In this document: one piece after another, positions 1 to 8,157 of the stretch | How the letters are laid out: every line of letters begins with the position of its first letter | Position numbering within the stretch: position 1 is the first letter of the stretch | From: an uncultured Bacteroidales bacterium | Lineage (GTDB): Bacteria > Bacteroidota > Bacteroidia > Bacteroidales > Bacteroidaceae | DNA length: 11,082 nucleotides | Direction of reading: 5' to 3' | Assembly (NCBI GenBank): GCA_945871755.1 | Contig: CAMBWV010000009.1 | Coordinates: 1-11,082 of the forward strand | Position numbers and translations under genes: made by a program | The notes under the pieces: model-generated | The model's input: only the letters and a program-made list of their open reading frames with translations | Told to the model about the DNA's origin: nothing | The model's database searches: none

Positions 1-94
1 TGCAAGCAACGTGCGGTACATTGCCTTCCCTCTGAGTACAAACACCTTATTCACCCCATGCAATGAGTACGAACTTTGGGGCAAGCAGAATATG
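1..94. other. Unassigned left edge
   Basis: This is the stretch between the window edge and the gyrB terminator. Two plus-strand frames are open at the left edge. One stops at 64-66, about 30 bases before the hairpin, as the tail of a convergent gene sharing that terminator would. The other stays open through the hairpin to 149-151. Neither short peptide is recognisable. I cannot assign a gene here. Confidence 0.2.
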
Positions 95-131
95 AATAAG
101 GGGCTGCTCCATTGCTGGGCAGCCCCTTATT
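95..131 (-). terminator. gyrB terminator hairpin
   Basis: The arms 95-107 and 119-131 are perfect 13-bp complements around an 11-nt loop, with a GC-rich core and A/T ends. It lies 38 bases past the gyrB stop. The U-run on the minus strand is short and broken (TTATTCATATTC), and the A/T ends make it potentially bidirectional, so it may also serve a gene converging from the left. Confidence 0.75.
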
Positions 132-169
132 GTGGGATTCGCTGGCGGTGACGGGCTCCGCCGATTGGC

Positions 170-2227
<2,058 letters not shown>

Positions 2228-2294
2228 CCACTTTTTTTTGAGTTGAACGGCCTCGCAGGGATATTTTTTGACGATTATCTGGGGAGGGGCAACA

Positions 2295-2337
2295 CAAAAA
2301 GGCAGCCTCGCTAGGATAGACCTGCGCGAGGCTGCCT
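2295..2337 (-). terminator. Intrinsic terminator of the tatD cluster
   Basis: The arms AGGCAGCCTCGC (2300-2311) and its complement (2326-2337) form a perfect 12-bp GC-rich stem with a 14-nt loop. On the minus strand a TTTTT run follows (2296-2300). It lies 88 bases past the tatD stop and about 70 bases upstream of the gyrB -7 box, so it insulates gyrB from the cluster. Confidence 0.85.
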
Positions 2338-2355
2338 ATGGGGGCTGCCTATGGG
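2330..2355. repeat. Tandem 13-bp duplication beside terminator
   Basis: GGCTGCCTATGGG occurs twice in perfect tandem (2330-2342 and 2343-2355). The first copy supplies part of one arm of the terminator stem, so the second could pair as an alternative arm. A further small hairpin, GCCTGC/GCAGGC (2365-2381), lies between this and the tatD stop. The rest of 2338-2424 shows no gene. Confidence 0.5.
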
Positions 2356-2424
2356 GAAGGCTTGGCCTGCTCGGGGCAGGCGGGACACCTGGGCGGACTT
2401 ACTCTGTGCCTGAGGCGCAGAGCC

Positions 2425-3045
2425 CTAGCTGGGCTCGGCGTCGGTTTCTTGATGGCGGAGGTGTGGCGGGGTTTGCTGGAAGCTGGCGGGATTGTGACGG
2501 GGGCCGAAGCTCAGCTCGAAGCCTGCGGATAGGAGCTGGGCGGCTAGGGCTGGACCTCCTCGGAAACCGTGGATAACCATTCTTGGCGGAGGCACTGGGA
2601 GGGGCTGAATGGCTGGGGATATTTGGGATATTGGGGAGGCTTGGGAGGCTTGGGAGGCTTGGGCGGCTTGGGCTTTTAGTTCTTTGCTTAGGGCCAGAAG
2701 GAGGTGGAAGGCGCGGACGCAGTGTAGGGTTAGGGGTTTTCTTACGGCCGCGGCCAATTGGATGTGCCATTTTAGGAGGGCTAGTTGGCGGTCTAGGGAG
2801 CCTCCTCTTAGGGTGTCTAGGCCGCATTCGCCTATGACTACTACCTGAGGATGCTGGGCTAGTTGGGCCACGCCTCTTTGCTCTTGCTCTAGGTGCTCGT
2901 CGGATGTCCACCAGGGGTGAATACCTGCCGAATACAGACCACCCGGCACCGGTTGGAAGGTGTCGGGCGCTTGGATGACCGCACGGGAAAGATTGATGAT
3001 GCCTGTACCTGGCGGGATATTAGGATTGTGGGTGTGGTAGTCCAC
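2425..3045 (-). CDS. TatD family metal-dependent hydrolase, short C-terminus
   Basis: This is a member of the TatD amidohydrolase-like family (TIM-barrel, metal-dependent, often DNase). Expected ligand motifs are present: DYHTHN at the N-terminus (HxH, 4 and 6), IHPWW (42-46), GECGLD with Glu73, LHC with His108, IHGFRGG with His159, and ETDAEPS with Asp202. The chain then ends at 206, four residues after that Asp. Family members usually continue about 35-45 residues through the last helices, and no frame past the stop looks like them. Residues 125-153 are a low-complexity Ala/Gln/Ser/Pro linker encoded by 9-bp repeats. I chose the GTG at 3045 because the protein then begins just before the HxH motif, as in relatives; an ATG at 3165 would overlap yidD and add 40 unrelated residues. 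It is last in the cluster. The exact substrate is unknown. Confidence 0.82.
   Translation of the reverse strand: MDYHTHNPNIPPGTGIINLSRAVIQAPDTFQPVPGGLYSAGIHPWWTSDEHLEQEQRGVAQLAQHPQVVVIGECGLDTLRGGSLDRQLALLKWHIQLAAAVRKPLTLHCVRAFHLLLALSKELKAQAAQASQASQASPISQISPAIQPLPVPPPRMVIHGFRGGPALAAQLLSAGFELSFGPRHNPASFQQTPPHLRHQETDAEPS
2641..2673 (-). repeat. 9-bp coding microsatellite in tatD
   Basis: TTGGGAGGC occurs twice in tandem, followed by TTGGGCGGC and a partial unit, with a degenerate unit just before. On the coding strand it encodes repeated Ser/Ala-Gln-Ala in a region where relatives have a loop. The 9-bp period keeps frame, so copy changes would alter linker length without breaking the gene. Confidence 0.75.
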
Positions 3046-3122
3046 GGTTGGGTTTTTTGCTGTGATTTCTTGGAAGTTTTGGGATTTCTGGAGATTTCGG
3101 AGATTCCGAAGGCCATCCGCCT

Positions 3123-3353
3123 TTAAGGCACGGGGTCGTAGCCGCTGCCGCCCCAGGGATGACAACGCAGGATGCGGCGCACGGCGAGATAGAGTCCGCG
3201 GAGAGGGCCGTGCTTGCGGAGAGCCTCTAGTGCGTATTGCGAACAGGTGGGCGTGAAGCGGCAGGCGGGCGGCGTGAGGGGCGAGATGTAGCGCTGGTAG
3301 ATATGGATGGGGGCGCAGAGGATGGTTACTATTGCGCGCGAGATGGGATTCAT
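3123..3353 (-). CDS. yidD: Membrane protein insertion efficiency factor YidD
   Basis: This is a small peripheral inner-membrane protein that assists YidC-dependent insertion. The 76-residue product is the usual size. The hallmark core is intact: [15 protein letters not shown] (19-33), [16 protein letters not shown] (34-49) with its conserved cysteines, and the end [16 protein letters not shown] with the third conserved cysteine. An N-terminal amphipathic or hydrophobic stretch (6-18) fits membrane association. I chose the ATG at 3353 because the family starts only a few residues before the hydrophobic stretch; an upstream in-frame ATG would run back into rnpA. It lies 43 bases after the rnpA stop, the classic rnpA-yidD pairing, and is followed by tatD, so co-transcription is likely. 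Confidence 0.95.
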   Translation of the reverse strand: MNPISRAIVTILCAPIHIYQRYISPLTPPACRFTPTCSQYALEALRKHGPLRGLYLAVRRILRCHPWGGSGYDPVP

Positions 3354-3396
3354 GAAACAGATCGGCTGATTGGTGGAAGGCTTAGGAGACGCGTTG

Positions 3397-3804
3397 CTAC
3401 GGCTGTTGAGCCCGATTCTCGCGTCGAAGGTTCTCGGCCACACGTTCCAGCAAGGTGCCGATGGCGGTGTGTATGCGGTGGCTGTCCATGGGTTTGTCGG
3501 CCATCCATATCAGACCTAGATGGATGGCCTGCTCGCTGGGAAGGACATTATAGACGGTGGCCTTTTGCAGTCGGTAGGCTTCGCGCAGTTGTCGCTTGGC
3601 TCGGTTGCGGTCAACGGCATGGCGCAGACGGCGCTTGGCCACGCTGACTAACACCTTTACAGGCGGTTCGCCGTCCGTGGCCTTCACCTTTCGATACACA
3701 ATACGTACGGGAAAGACGGTGGCCGAGCGACTTCCAGCAGAGAAGAGTTGCTCGATTTCGTGCAGGCGACAGAGATGTTCGGATTTCTTGAAGGTGAATC
3801 GCAT
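3397..3804 (-). CDS. rnpA: Ribonuclease P protein component
   Basis: This is the protein subunit of RNase P, which binds the catalytic RNA and the 5' leader of pre-tRNA during tRNA maturation. The product is 135 residues and strongly basic. The RNR signature [13 protein letters not shown] (66-78) follows [13 protein letters not shown], the expected helix that contacts the RNA. The N-terminus [12 protein letters not shown] resembles the usual Phe/Leu-rich start of the family. I chose the ATG at 3804; a longer frame reaching 3927 would translate the intergenic hairpin and has no family match. It is preceded by 132 noncoding bases after hemD and followed closely by yidD. Confidence 0.95.
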   Translation of the reverse strand: MRFTFKKSEHLCRLHEIEQLFSAGSRSATVFPVRIVYRKVKATDGEPPVKVLVSVAKRRLRHAVDRNRAKRQLREAYRLQKATVYNVLPSEQAIHLGLIWMADKPMDSHRIHTAIGTLLERVAENLRRENRAQQP

Positions 3805-3835
3805 GGCGGATGCGTGGATTGAACGTTGGGAAAGC

Positions 3836-3883
3836 CACAGCCGGGAACAGAGGCGACATTGCGTACCTCCGCTCCCGGCTGTG
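3836..3883 (-). terminator. Hairpin between hemD and rnpA
   Basis: The arms CACAGCCGGGA (3836-3846) and its complement (3873-3883) make a perfect 11-bp stem, extendable by AGG/CCT across small mismatches. On the minus strand it is followed only by CTTTCCC, a weak U-run. It could attenuate transcription from hemD into rnpA or act as an RNA processing or stability element. Its position 32 bases before the rnpA start leaves little room for a separate promoter. Confidence 0.45.
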
Positions 3884-3936
3884 TGTATGTGGTTGGTTCT
3901 ATTTGTTTCGTTATGAGAGGAATGCACCCCGCTACC

Positions 3937-4677
3937 TTATTTATTCTCTTCGAGATAGAGCTCCAGGCTACCCGTCATGCTGGGTGCTTTGGCTGAGGGA
4001 GCTTCGAGGTCGATGGTGAGTCCAGCCTCTTCGATGGCTTTAGCGGTAGCCTTGCCGAAGCAGGCGAGTTTGATGCCGCGCTCCTTGAAGTCGGGCACGT
4101 TCTTGAGGAGCGACTCTACGCCTGCGGGAGTGAAGAGAACAACCATGTCGAAGTCGAAGGGTTGTCCTTCGGGCAGGTCGTTCTTTATCGTGCGGAACAT
4201 GGTGCACTCCGTGTGCTTCAGCTTCTTCTCTTCCAGCATACGGTGTGCGCTATCGCCAGCCACGTCGCTTTGGGGCAGGAGATAGTTCTCGTTCTTGTGC
4301 TTTGCCATGAGCAGTACGAGGTCTTCCCACTTGCCGCTTTCAACAAAGAACACCTTGCGCTTGCGGTACTGCACGTACTTCTGGATGTAGAGCACGATGG
4401 TTTCGCTCAGGCCGAAGTACTTCATATCTTCGGGGATGGTCACTCGCAGTTCCTTGCACAGATTAAAGAAGTGGTCGATGGCGTTGCGGGAGTTGAACAC
4501 CACGGCGGAGTGGTCCAGTATCTGTACCTTCTGTGCGCGAAACTCCTTTGCACTCAATCTTTCCACCTTGATAAAAGGATGGAATACAAATTCTACGCCG
4601 TATTTCCGTTCGATTTCAAAATAGGGCGACTTGTCAGAAGTAGGTTTCGGCTGCGAGATAAGGATTCTCTTCATCAT
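3937..4677 (-). CDS. hemD: Uroporphyrinogen-III synthase
   Basis: The product resembles the Bacteroidota HemD family, which converts hydroxymethylbilane to uroporphyrinogen III in tetrapyrrole synthesis. It has 246 residues. Family-like stretches are ILISQPKPTSDKSPY near the N-terminus, then KYGVEFVFHPFIKVE, the helix NAIDHFFNLCKELRVTIPE and YVQYRKRKVFFVESG. The second half has FDMVVLFTPAGVESLL, KLACFGKATAKAIEEAGL and an acidic tail. This matches the two-domain layout with the active site between lobes; the family has few invariant residues, so the call rests on overall resemblance. The start is the ATG at 4677 or the adjacent one at 4674; a frame reaching 4713 reads through a hairpin. The other heme genes are not in this window. 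Confidence 0.88.
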   Translation of the reverse strand: MMKRILISQPKPTSDKSPYFEIERKYGVEFVFHPFIKVERLSAKEFRAQKVQILDHSAVVFNSRNAIDHFFNLCKELRVTIPEDMKYFGLSETIVLYIQKYVQYRKRKVFFVESGKWEDLVLLMAKHKNENYLLPQSDVAGDSAHRMLEEKKLKHTECTMFRTIKNDLPEGQPFDFDMVVLFTPAGVESLLKNVPDFKERGIKLACFGKATAKAIEEAGLTIDLEAPSAKAPSMTGSLELYLEENK

Positions 4678-4689
4678 TTCAATTATTCC

Positions 4690-4704
4690 CGAGTATGGTA
4701 CTCG
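4690..4704 (-). other. Small hairpin in the hemD leader
   Basis: CGAGTA and TACTCG form a perfect 6-bp stem with a TGG loop, ending 12 bases before the hemD start codon. In the transcript it would sit at the ribosome-binding region and could modulate translation. The rest of 4678-4763 shows no consensus promoter. Confidence 0.3.
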
Positions 4705-4763
4705 TATAGACATTGGCCGCCGACGATTGCCGGCAGCGTATATACATTTTACGTTAAGTTATT

Positions 4764-5618
4764 CTAGCTGAATGTAAAAGTGTTGGCCCAGTTGAACGTG
4801 CGCCACAATAATAAGAGGGGGATGAATTCCAGCGTGCAAAGGTACAAAATTAAATGCAGACTGCCACCCCTGTGCCTGAAAAATGTGATGTGCGACTTGT
4901 AGATAAGCAGGATTTCGCTGGCTCCACCTATCAAAATGAGCGCGTTCTGCTGGGTGGGAAGGCTCAAGTCGAAATAAATCGCCAAGAGGGTGACGGGTAG
5001 CATCAACAATCCGCTGACCATCACGATTAGCACCATGCCGTTCATCCACGCGCGACAGGCTTCGCGCTCAAAGAGGATGCTGTTGACCAGGTGGAAGAGG
5101 CCCAAACGCAGTACCATCCATACGATGCACACGCCTATGTCGCCAACCAGCAGCACGTAGGGCGAAAACGCTTGGAGCTGTTGCGGATAAAGGTCGTCGA
5201 GGAAGCCGAAGGCGAGCAATCCCATGCACACTGTGGTTTGCAGCATGAGGATGCCGCCGCCATGGAAGGCTTTCTCGTCTTGCGTATCGAAGATGGTGTC
5301 GTGGCGCTTGCTGTGGAAGAATGCGCCCATCGCACTGACGAGGTAGTTCCAGCCGCGGCTGACGATAAAGGTGCTCACGAAGAACAACAGCAGGAGCAGG
5401 CTCGTAATCACATCGTCGTTGCGAAAGCAGAAGGGCAAGGACTCGCCCGCCACTCGTCCGCCATAACTGCGCGCCACCTCCTCTAGCGTGGGCACTTCCA
5501 CCCACGTGCTGTCGGCCCGCGCCAGCACATCGGGCTGCGGGTCGGCTTCGACGGGGCGCAGCATGCAACTGTCGGAGGCGTAGGTGGAATCTACGGGGAT
5601 AGGGCTGGGTATGGGCAT
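4764..5618 (-). CDS. DUF4271 family membrane protein
   Basis: This is a predicted integral membrane protein of 284 residues, resembling the DUF4271 family found in Bacteroidota; its function is unknown. After a polar, Pro-rich N-terminal segment of about 65 residues come six hydrophobic segments, near 70-87, 122-140, 154-176, 192-217, 226-242 and 253-272. Cytoplasmic or periplasmic loops contain RGWNYLVSAMGAFF and FHLVNSILFERE, which fit the family. No signal peptide cleavage site is evident. I chose the ATG at 5618; the longer frame begins with TTG at 5660, right after the upstream stop, and adds Pro-rich residues. It sits 45 bases after the LOG gene and upstream of hemD, a linkage I recall from other Bacteroidales, which suggests co-transcription rather than a known shared pathway. 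Confidence 0.85.
   Translation of the reverse strand: MPIPSPIPVDSTYASDSCMLRPVEADPQPDVLARADSTWVEVPTLEEVARSYGGRVAGESLPFCFRNDDVITSLLLLLFFVSTFIVSRGWNYLVSAMGAFFHSKRHDTIFDTQDEKAFHGGGILMLQTTVCMGLLAFGFLDDLYPQQLQAFSPYVLLVGDIGVCIVWMVLRLGLFHLVNSILFEREACRAWMNGMVLIVMVSGLLMLPVTLLAIYFDLSLPTQQNALILIGGASEILLIYKSHITFFRHRGGSLHLILYLCTLEFIPLLLLWRTFNWANTFTFS
4837..4852 (-). promoter_or_regulatory. Possible hemD promoter inside DUF4271
   Basis: Two adjacent minus-strand matches to TAnnTTTG, TAATTTTG (4845-4852) and TACCTTTG (4837-4844), lie about 160 bases before the hemD start, within the end of the DUF4271 frame. No TTG is properly spaced upstream. Because the bases also encode protein, chance occurrence is possible. 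Confidence 0.35.
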
Positions 5619-5663
5619 GTACGATTGGGGTGAAGGGGTAAGGGGAAGCGGCCTGTCCAACTA

Positions 5664-6239
5664 CTAGAGGGCGGCAAATTTGCGGATATTGCTATCCCAC
5701 AGCGGTGTTTCTTCGCACAGGCGCACGGCCTCCTCGGGCGTGGCGGCCACCTGCCATATCTGGCTGTGCATGGGGCGCATGAACTGTTCGCTCAGGGCGC
5801 GGTCGAGCTGTGCCAGCAGGGCGTCGTAGTAGCCGTTGGTATTGAGGATGACGATGGGTTTGAGGTAGAGGCCGAGTTGTTTCCACGTGATAATTTCCAG
5901 CAATTCTTCGAGTGTTCCCACCCCGCCAGGCAGGGCCACGCAGGCGTCGCTCAGTTGCGCCATCTGCTCTTTGCGGCGGTGCATATCGGGTGTCACGATG
6001 AGGCGCGTCATGCCCTTGTGTTCCCACTGCTGGTCTATCATGAACTGCGGAATGATGCCGATGGCCTCGCCGCCTGCCTGCATACAGCCTTCGGCCGAGG
6101 CGGCCATCAGTCCTGTGCGCCCTGCACCGTTGATAAGAGTATGGCCATGCGCAGCTAGGACCTGGCCGAGGCGCGTGGCGGCTTCGACAAAGGCGGGGGC
6201 GGCTTGTCCGCTTGAGGCGGCATAGACGGTAATCTTCAT
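5664..6239 (-). CDS. LOG family nucleotide hydrolase (TIGR00730-like)
   Basis: This is a LOG (Lonely Guy) family protein of 191 residues. Characterised members hydrolyse nucleoside 5'-monophosphates to base and ribose 5-phosphate, and some release cytokinins; the bacterial substrate here is unproven. It has a Rossmann-like fold with NGAGRTGLM (37-45), the phosphate-loop variant of the usual GGGxxGLMG, then MHRRKEQM (86-93) with the conserved Arg/Lys. The hallmark PGGVGTLEELLEI (104-116) is followed by TWKQLGLY. The ATG at 6239 starts MKITVYAASS, as in relatives. The mini-palindrome array begins only five bases upstream of this ATG, so its leader is made of repeats. No TAnnTTTG box is visible on the minus strand between here and metK. 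Transcription may come from metK read-through or from a promoter I cannot recognise. Confidence 0.9.
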   Translation of the reverse strand: MKITVYAASSGQAAPAFVEAATRLGQVLAAHGHTLINGAGRTGLMAASAEGCMQAGGEAIGIIPQFMIDQQWEHKGMTRLIVTPDMHRRKEQMAQLSDACVALPGGVGTLEELLEIITWKQLGLYLKPIVILNTNGYYDALLAQLDRALSEQFMRPMHSQIWQVAATPEEAVRLCEETPLWDSNIRKFAAL

Positions 6240-6244
6240 AATGC

Positions 6245-6386
6245 GGTCGCTTTGCTCCCTTAGTATGGTCGCTTCGCTCCCTAGATTCAGTCGGAAGCCT
6301 GCGGCTTCCTAGATTCAGACGGGGACTGCGTCCCCTGGTTTCAGTCGGTCGCTTCGCTCCCTAGTTTCAACGCAGCCTTTGGCTGC
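6245..6386 (+). repeat. Mini-palindrome array, left arm
   Basis: Six units of 15-17 bp lie at 6245-6259, 6267-6281, 6293-6309, 6321-6335, 6347-6361 and 6372-6386. Three are perfect stems with 3-nt loops: GGAAGCC-TGC-GGCTTCC, GGGGAC-TGC-GTCCCC and GCAGCC-TTT-GGCTGC. The others are GGTCGC-TTY-GCTCCC, with two central mismatches. Spacers of 7-11 bp are related (TAGATTCAGTC, TGGTTTCAGTC, TAGTTTCAAC). The array fills the space just upstream of the LOG gene. Confidence 0.85.
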
Positions 6387-6606
6387 TAGCTCGATAGTCT
6401 TTGTTCGATTAGGAAGCTGGATGAAGAAATTTCGGAAGCTGGAGTTTGAAATTCGGAAGCTGGAGTTTGAATTTAGGGAGTTTGGTTTTGTATTATGGAT
6501 ATATAATTGTAGAATTAGAAGTTGCAGCGAATCACCTCCCCCCCCTAGACTATCGAGCCAGCAGCCGCAGGCTGCGTTGAAACTAGGGAGCGAAGCGACC
6601 GACTGA
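6341..6606. repeat. 60-bp inverted repeat flanking an AT-richer core
   Basis: The segments 6341-6400 and 6547-6606 are inverted copies with 3 mismatches in 60, each containing two mini-palindromes and ending in the word CTCGATAGTCT. They enclose 6401-6546. Outside the match the order of mini-palindrome types diverges, though the spacer words persist. It resembles a MITE-like or REP-like cluster, but no target-site duplication or transposase is visible. Confidence 0.8.
6409..6472. repeat. 21-bp tandem repeat in the core between arrays
   Basis: Two near-identical 21-bp units (6431-6451 and 6452-6472, TTCGGAAGCTGGAGTTTGAA plus one base) follow a diverged unit (6409-6430). The core 6401-6546 is clearly AT-richer than its surroundings and ends with a run of eight C (6538-6545). 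A plus-strand frame crosses it, but its peptide is repeat-derived, so I do not call a gene. Confidence 0.65.
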
Positions 6607-6746
6607 AACCAGGAAGCCGCAGGCTTCCGACTGAAACCAGGGAGCGAAGCGACCGTTGAAACTAAAGTCGCGCAGCGACTGGACTAAAGTCGCGCAGCGA
6701 CTGGACTAAAGTCGCGCAGCGACTGGACTAAGGTCGCGCAGCGACC
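6561..6746 (-). repeat. Mini-palindrome array, right arm, running into metK
   Basis: Eight units lie at 6561-6575, 6586-6600, 6612-6628, 6640-6654, 6666-6680, 6688-6702, 6710-6724 and 6732-6746. On the minus strand they have the same orientation as the left array has on the plus strand. Units five to seven are AGTCGC-GCA-GCGACT spaced at exactly 22 bp over the last intervals; the last is GGTCGC-GCA-GCGACC. The final unit lies inside metK and the spacer beside it supplies the metK stop codon. Confidence 0.85.
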
Positions 6747-8035
6747 GAAGCAAAAGCTTCGCGGATAGTGTCCACGTAGTCCAGTTTCTCCCAGGTGAAG
6801 AGTTCCACCTCCACTTCTTTGGGCTCGCTGCCCTTCGTGTGGAAGGTCTTTGTCACCACCTGCGGCTGGCGGCCCATGTGGCCGTAGCTGGCGGTTTCTT
6901 CGTAGATAGGATTGCGGAGTTTGAGGCGCTGCTCAATGGCGCGGGGACGCAGGTCGAAGATTTCCTTCACCTTTTCGGCAATCTGGCCATCGCTCAGCGT
7001 GGTGTGGTTCTTGCCATAAGTATCCACAAACACGGAGATGGGCTCGGCCACACCGATGGCGTAGCTCAACTGCACCAGCATCTCGTCGGCCACACCTGCG
7101 GCCACCATGTTCTTGGCAATGTGGCGGGCTGCATAGGCGGCCGAACGGTCCACCTTCGAGGGGTCCTTGCCTGAGAATGCGCCACCGCCGTGAGCACCCT
7201 TACCACCGTAGGTATCGACGATAATCTTGCGGCCCGTCAGACCCGTATCGCCGTGGGGGCCACCGATGACGAACTTGCCCGTGGGGTTGACGTGGTACTT
7301 AATGGCGCCCTTGTCAAAGAGGGCCTTGATTTCGGGCGTATGGATGCGCTCGTTGATAACGCGGGGAATGAGGATGGTAATGACATCGTGGCGAATCTGG
7401 TCGAGCATCAACTGGTCTGCCTTCTCCTGGCTGCCAGCCTCTTCGGCACTGATAAAGTCATCGTGCTGTGTGCTGACCACGATGGTGTCAATGCGCTGTG
7501 CCACGCCATGGTCGTCGTATTCCACGGTGACCTGGCTCTTCGAGTCGGGGCGCAGGTAGGTCATCTGCTTACCCTCGCGGCGGATTTCGGCCAGCACGAT
7601 GAGGATGTCGTGGGCCAGGGCAAGGGGTAGGGGCATGTAGGTATCAGTCTCGTTGTTGGCATAACCGAACATCATACCCTGGTCGCCAGCACCCTGATTC
7701 ATGGGGTCTTCGCGCTCTACGCCGCGGTTGATGTCGGCGCTCTGCTCGTGGATGGCGCTGAAGATGCCGCACGATTCTGAGTCAAACTTATACTCGGCCT
7801 TCGTATAGCCAATCTTGCGAATGGTGCGACGTGCCACGTCCTGCAGGTCAACGTAAGCCTGCGTCTTGACCTCGCCAGCCACTACAACCTGGCCTGTCGT
7901 GACAAGGGTTTCGCAGGCCACCTTTGAGTTGGGGTCGTAGGCCAGCAGTTCATCCAGTACGGCGTCGGAAATCTGGTCGGCCACCTTGTCGGGGTGTCCT
8001 TCGGAAACGGATTCAGAGGTGAATAAGTATCCCAT
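6728..8035 (-). CDS. metK: S-adenosylmethionine synthetase
   Basis: This enzyme makes SAM from methionine and ATP in the cytosol. The product is 435 residues, a normal Bacteroidota length. Signatures are [13 protein letters not shown] (5-17) with the catalytic His14, GAGDQG (115-120), [14 protein letters not shown] (258-271) and the glycine loop [14 protein letters not shown] (283-296). I chose the ATG at 8035, which starts [11 protein letters not shown]; the reading frame stays open through the leader to 8182, but those residues translate the terminator and leader. The C-terminus is odd: after [15 protein letters not shown] the last six residues, SVAARP, and the TAG stop come from the outermost mini-palindrome and its spacer. 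It has its own promoter and an apparent SAM-binding leader. The adjacent LOG gene lies downstream across the repeat field. Confidence 0.98.
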   Translation of the reverse strand: MGYLFTSESVSEGHPDKVADQISDAVLDELLAYDPNSKVACETLVTTGQVVVAGEVKTQAYVDLQDVARRTIRKIGYTKAEYKFDSESCGIFSAIHEQSADINRGVEREDPMNQGAGDQGMMFGYANNETDTYMPLPLALAHDILIVLAEIRREGKQMTYLRPDSKSQVTVEYDDHGVAQRIDTIVVSTQHDDFISAEEAGSQEKADQLMLDQIRHDVITILIPRVINERIHTPEIKALFDKGAIKYHVNPTGKFVIGGPHGDTGLTGRKIIVDTYGGKGAHGGGAFSGKDPSKVDRSAAYAARHIAKNMVAAGVADEMLVQLSYAIGVAEPISVFVDTYGKNHTTLSDGQIAEKVKEIFDLRPRAIEQRLKLRNPIYEETASYGHMGRQPQVVTKTFHTKGSEPKEVEVELFTWEKLDYVDTIREAFASVAARP

Positions 8036-8112
8036 TTTTTTAATGTTTTGTTTGTGCCCGTGATTGGCGCGGCGCGTCGGGTCAACCCCTTTGGGCGGTG
8101 AATATTTTCCAT

Positions 8113-8157
8113 AAAAAAACTGCCTCAGCATGAGCAAATGGCTCAACGCAGCGGCAG
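8113..8157 (-). terminator. Leader terminator (attenuator) of metK
   Basis: On the minus strand CTGCC and GGCAG (8153-8157, 8120-8124) close a hairpin whose inner stem is TGAGC/GCTCA (8131-8135, 8141-8145) with a 5-nt loop, plus partial pairing between. Seven T follow (8113-8119). This intrinsic terminator lies 77 bases before the metK start and downstream of the aptamer-like sequence, so it would cut off the transcript before the gene. No antiterminator pairing was clear by eye. Confidence 0.75.

Noticed and set aside
1-94. tRNA or other stable RNA at the left edge
   Set aside because: No cloverleaf or CCA end could be found on either strand.
2268-2837. Plus-strand frames rich in Gly, Leu and Arg opposite tatD
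   Set aside because: They arise from the G-rich repeats on the non-coding strand of tatD.
6379-6606. 75-codon plus-strand frame over the repeat core with Lys-Leu-Glu-Phe-Glu repeats
   Set aside because: The peptide is produced by the 21-bp tandem repeat and the palindromes; no start signal or family resemblance.
6245-6746. CRISPR array
   Set aside because: Spacers are short, repeated and related to each other, units are 15-17 bp palindromes of several types, and no cas gene is present.
7882-8112. 76-codon minus-strand frame starting just after the metK leader U-tract
   Set aside because: Most of it is metK read out of frame; only about 26 codons are leader sequence, with no sign of a real peptide. 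It could still act as an overlapping upstream frame, but nothing supports that.
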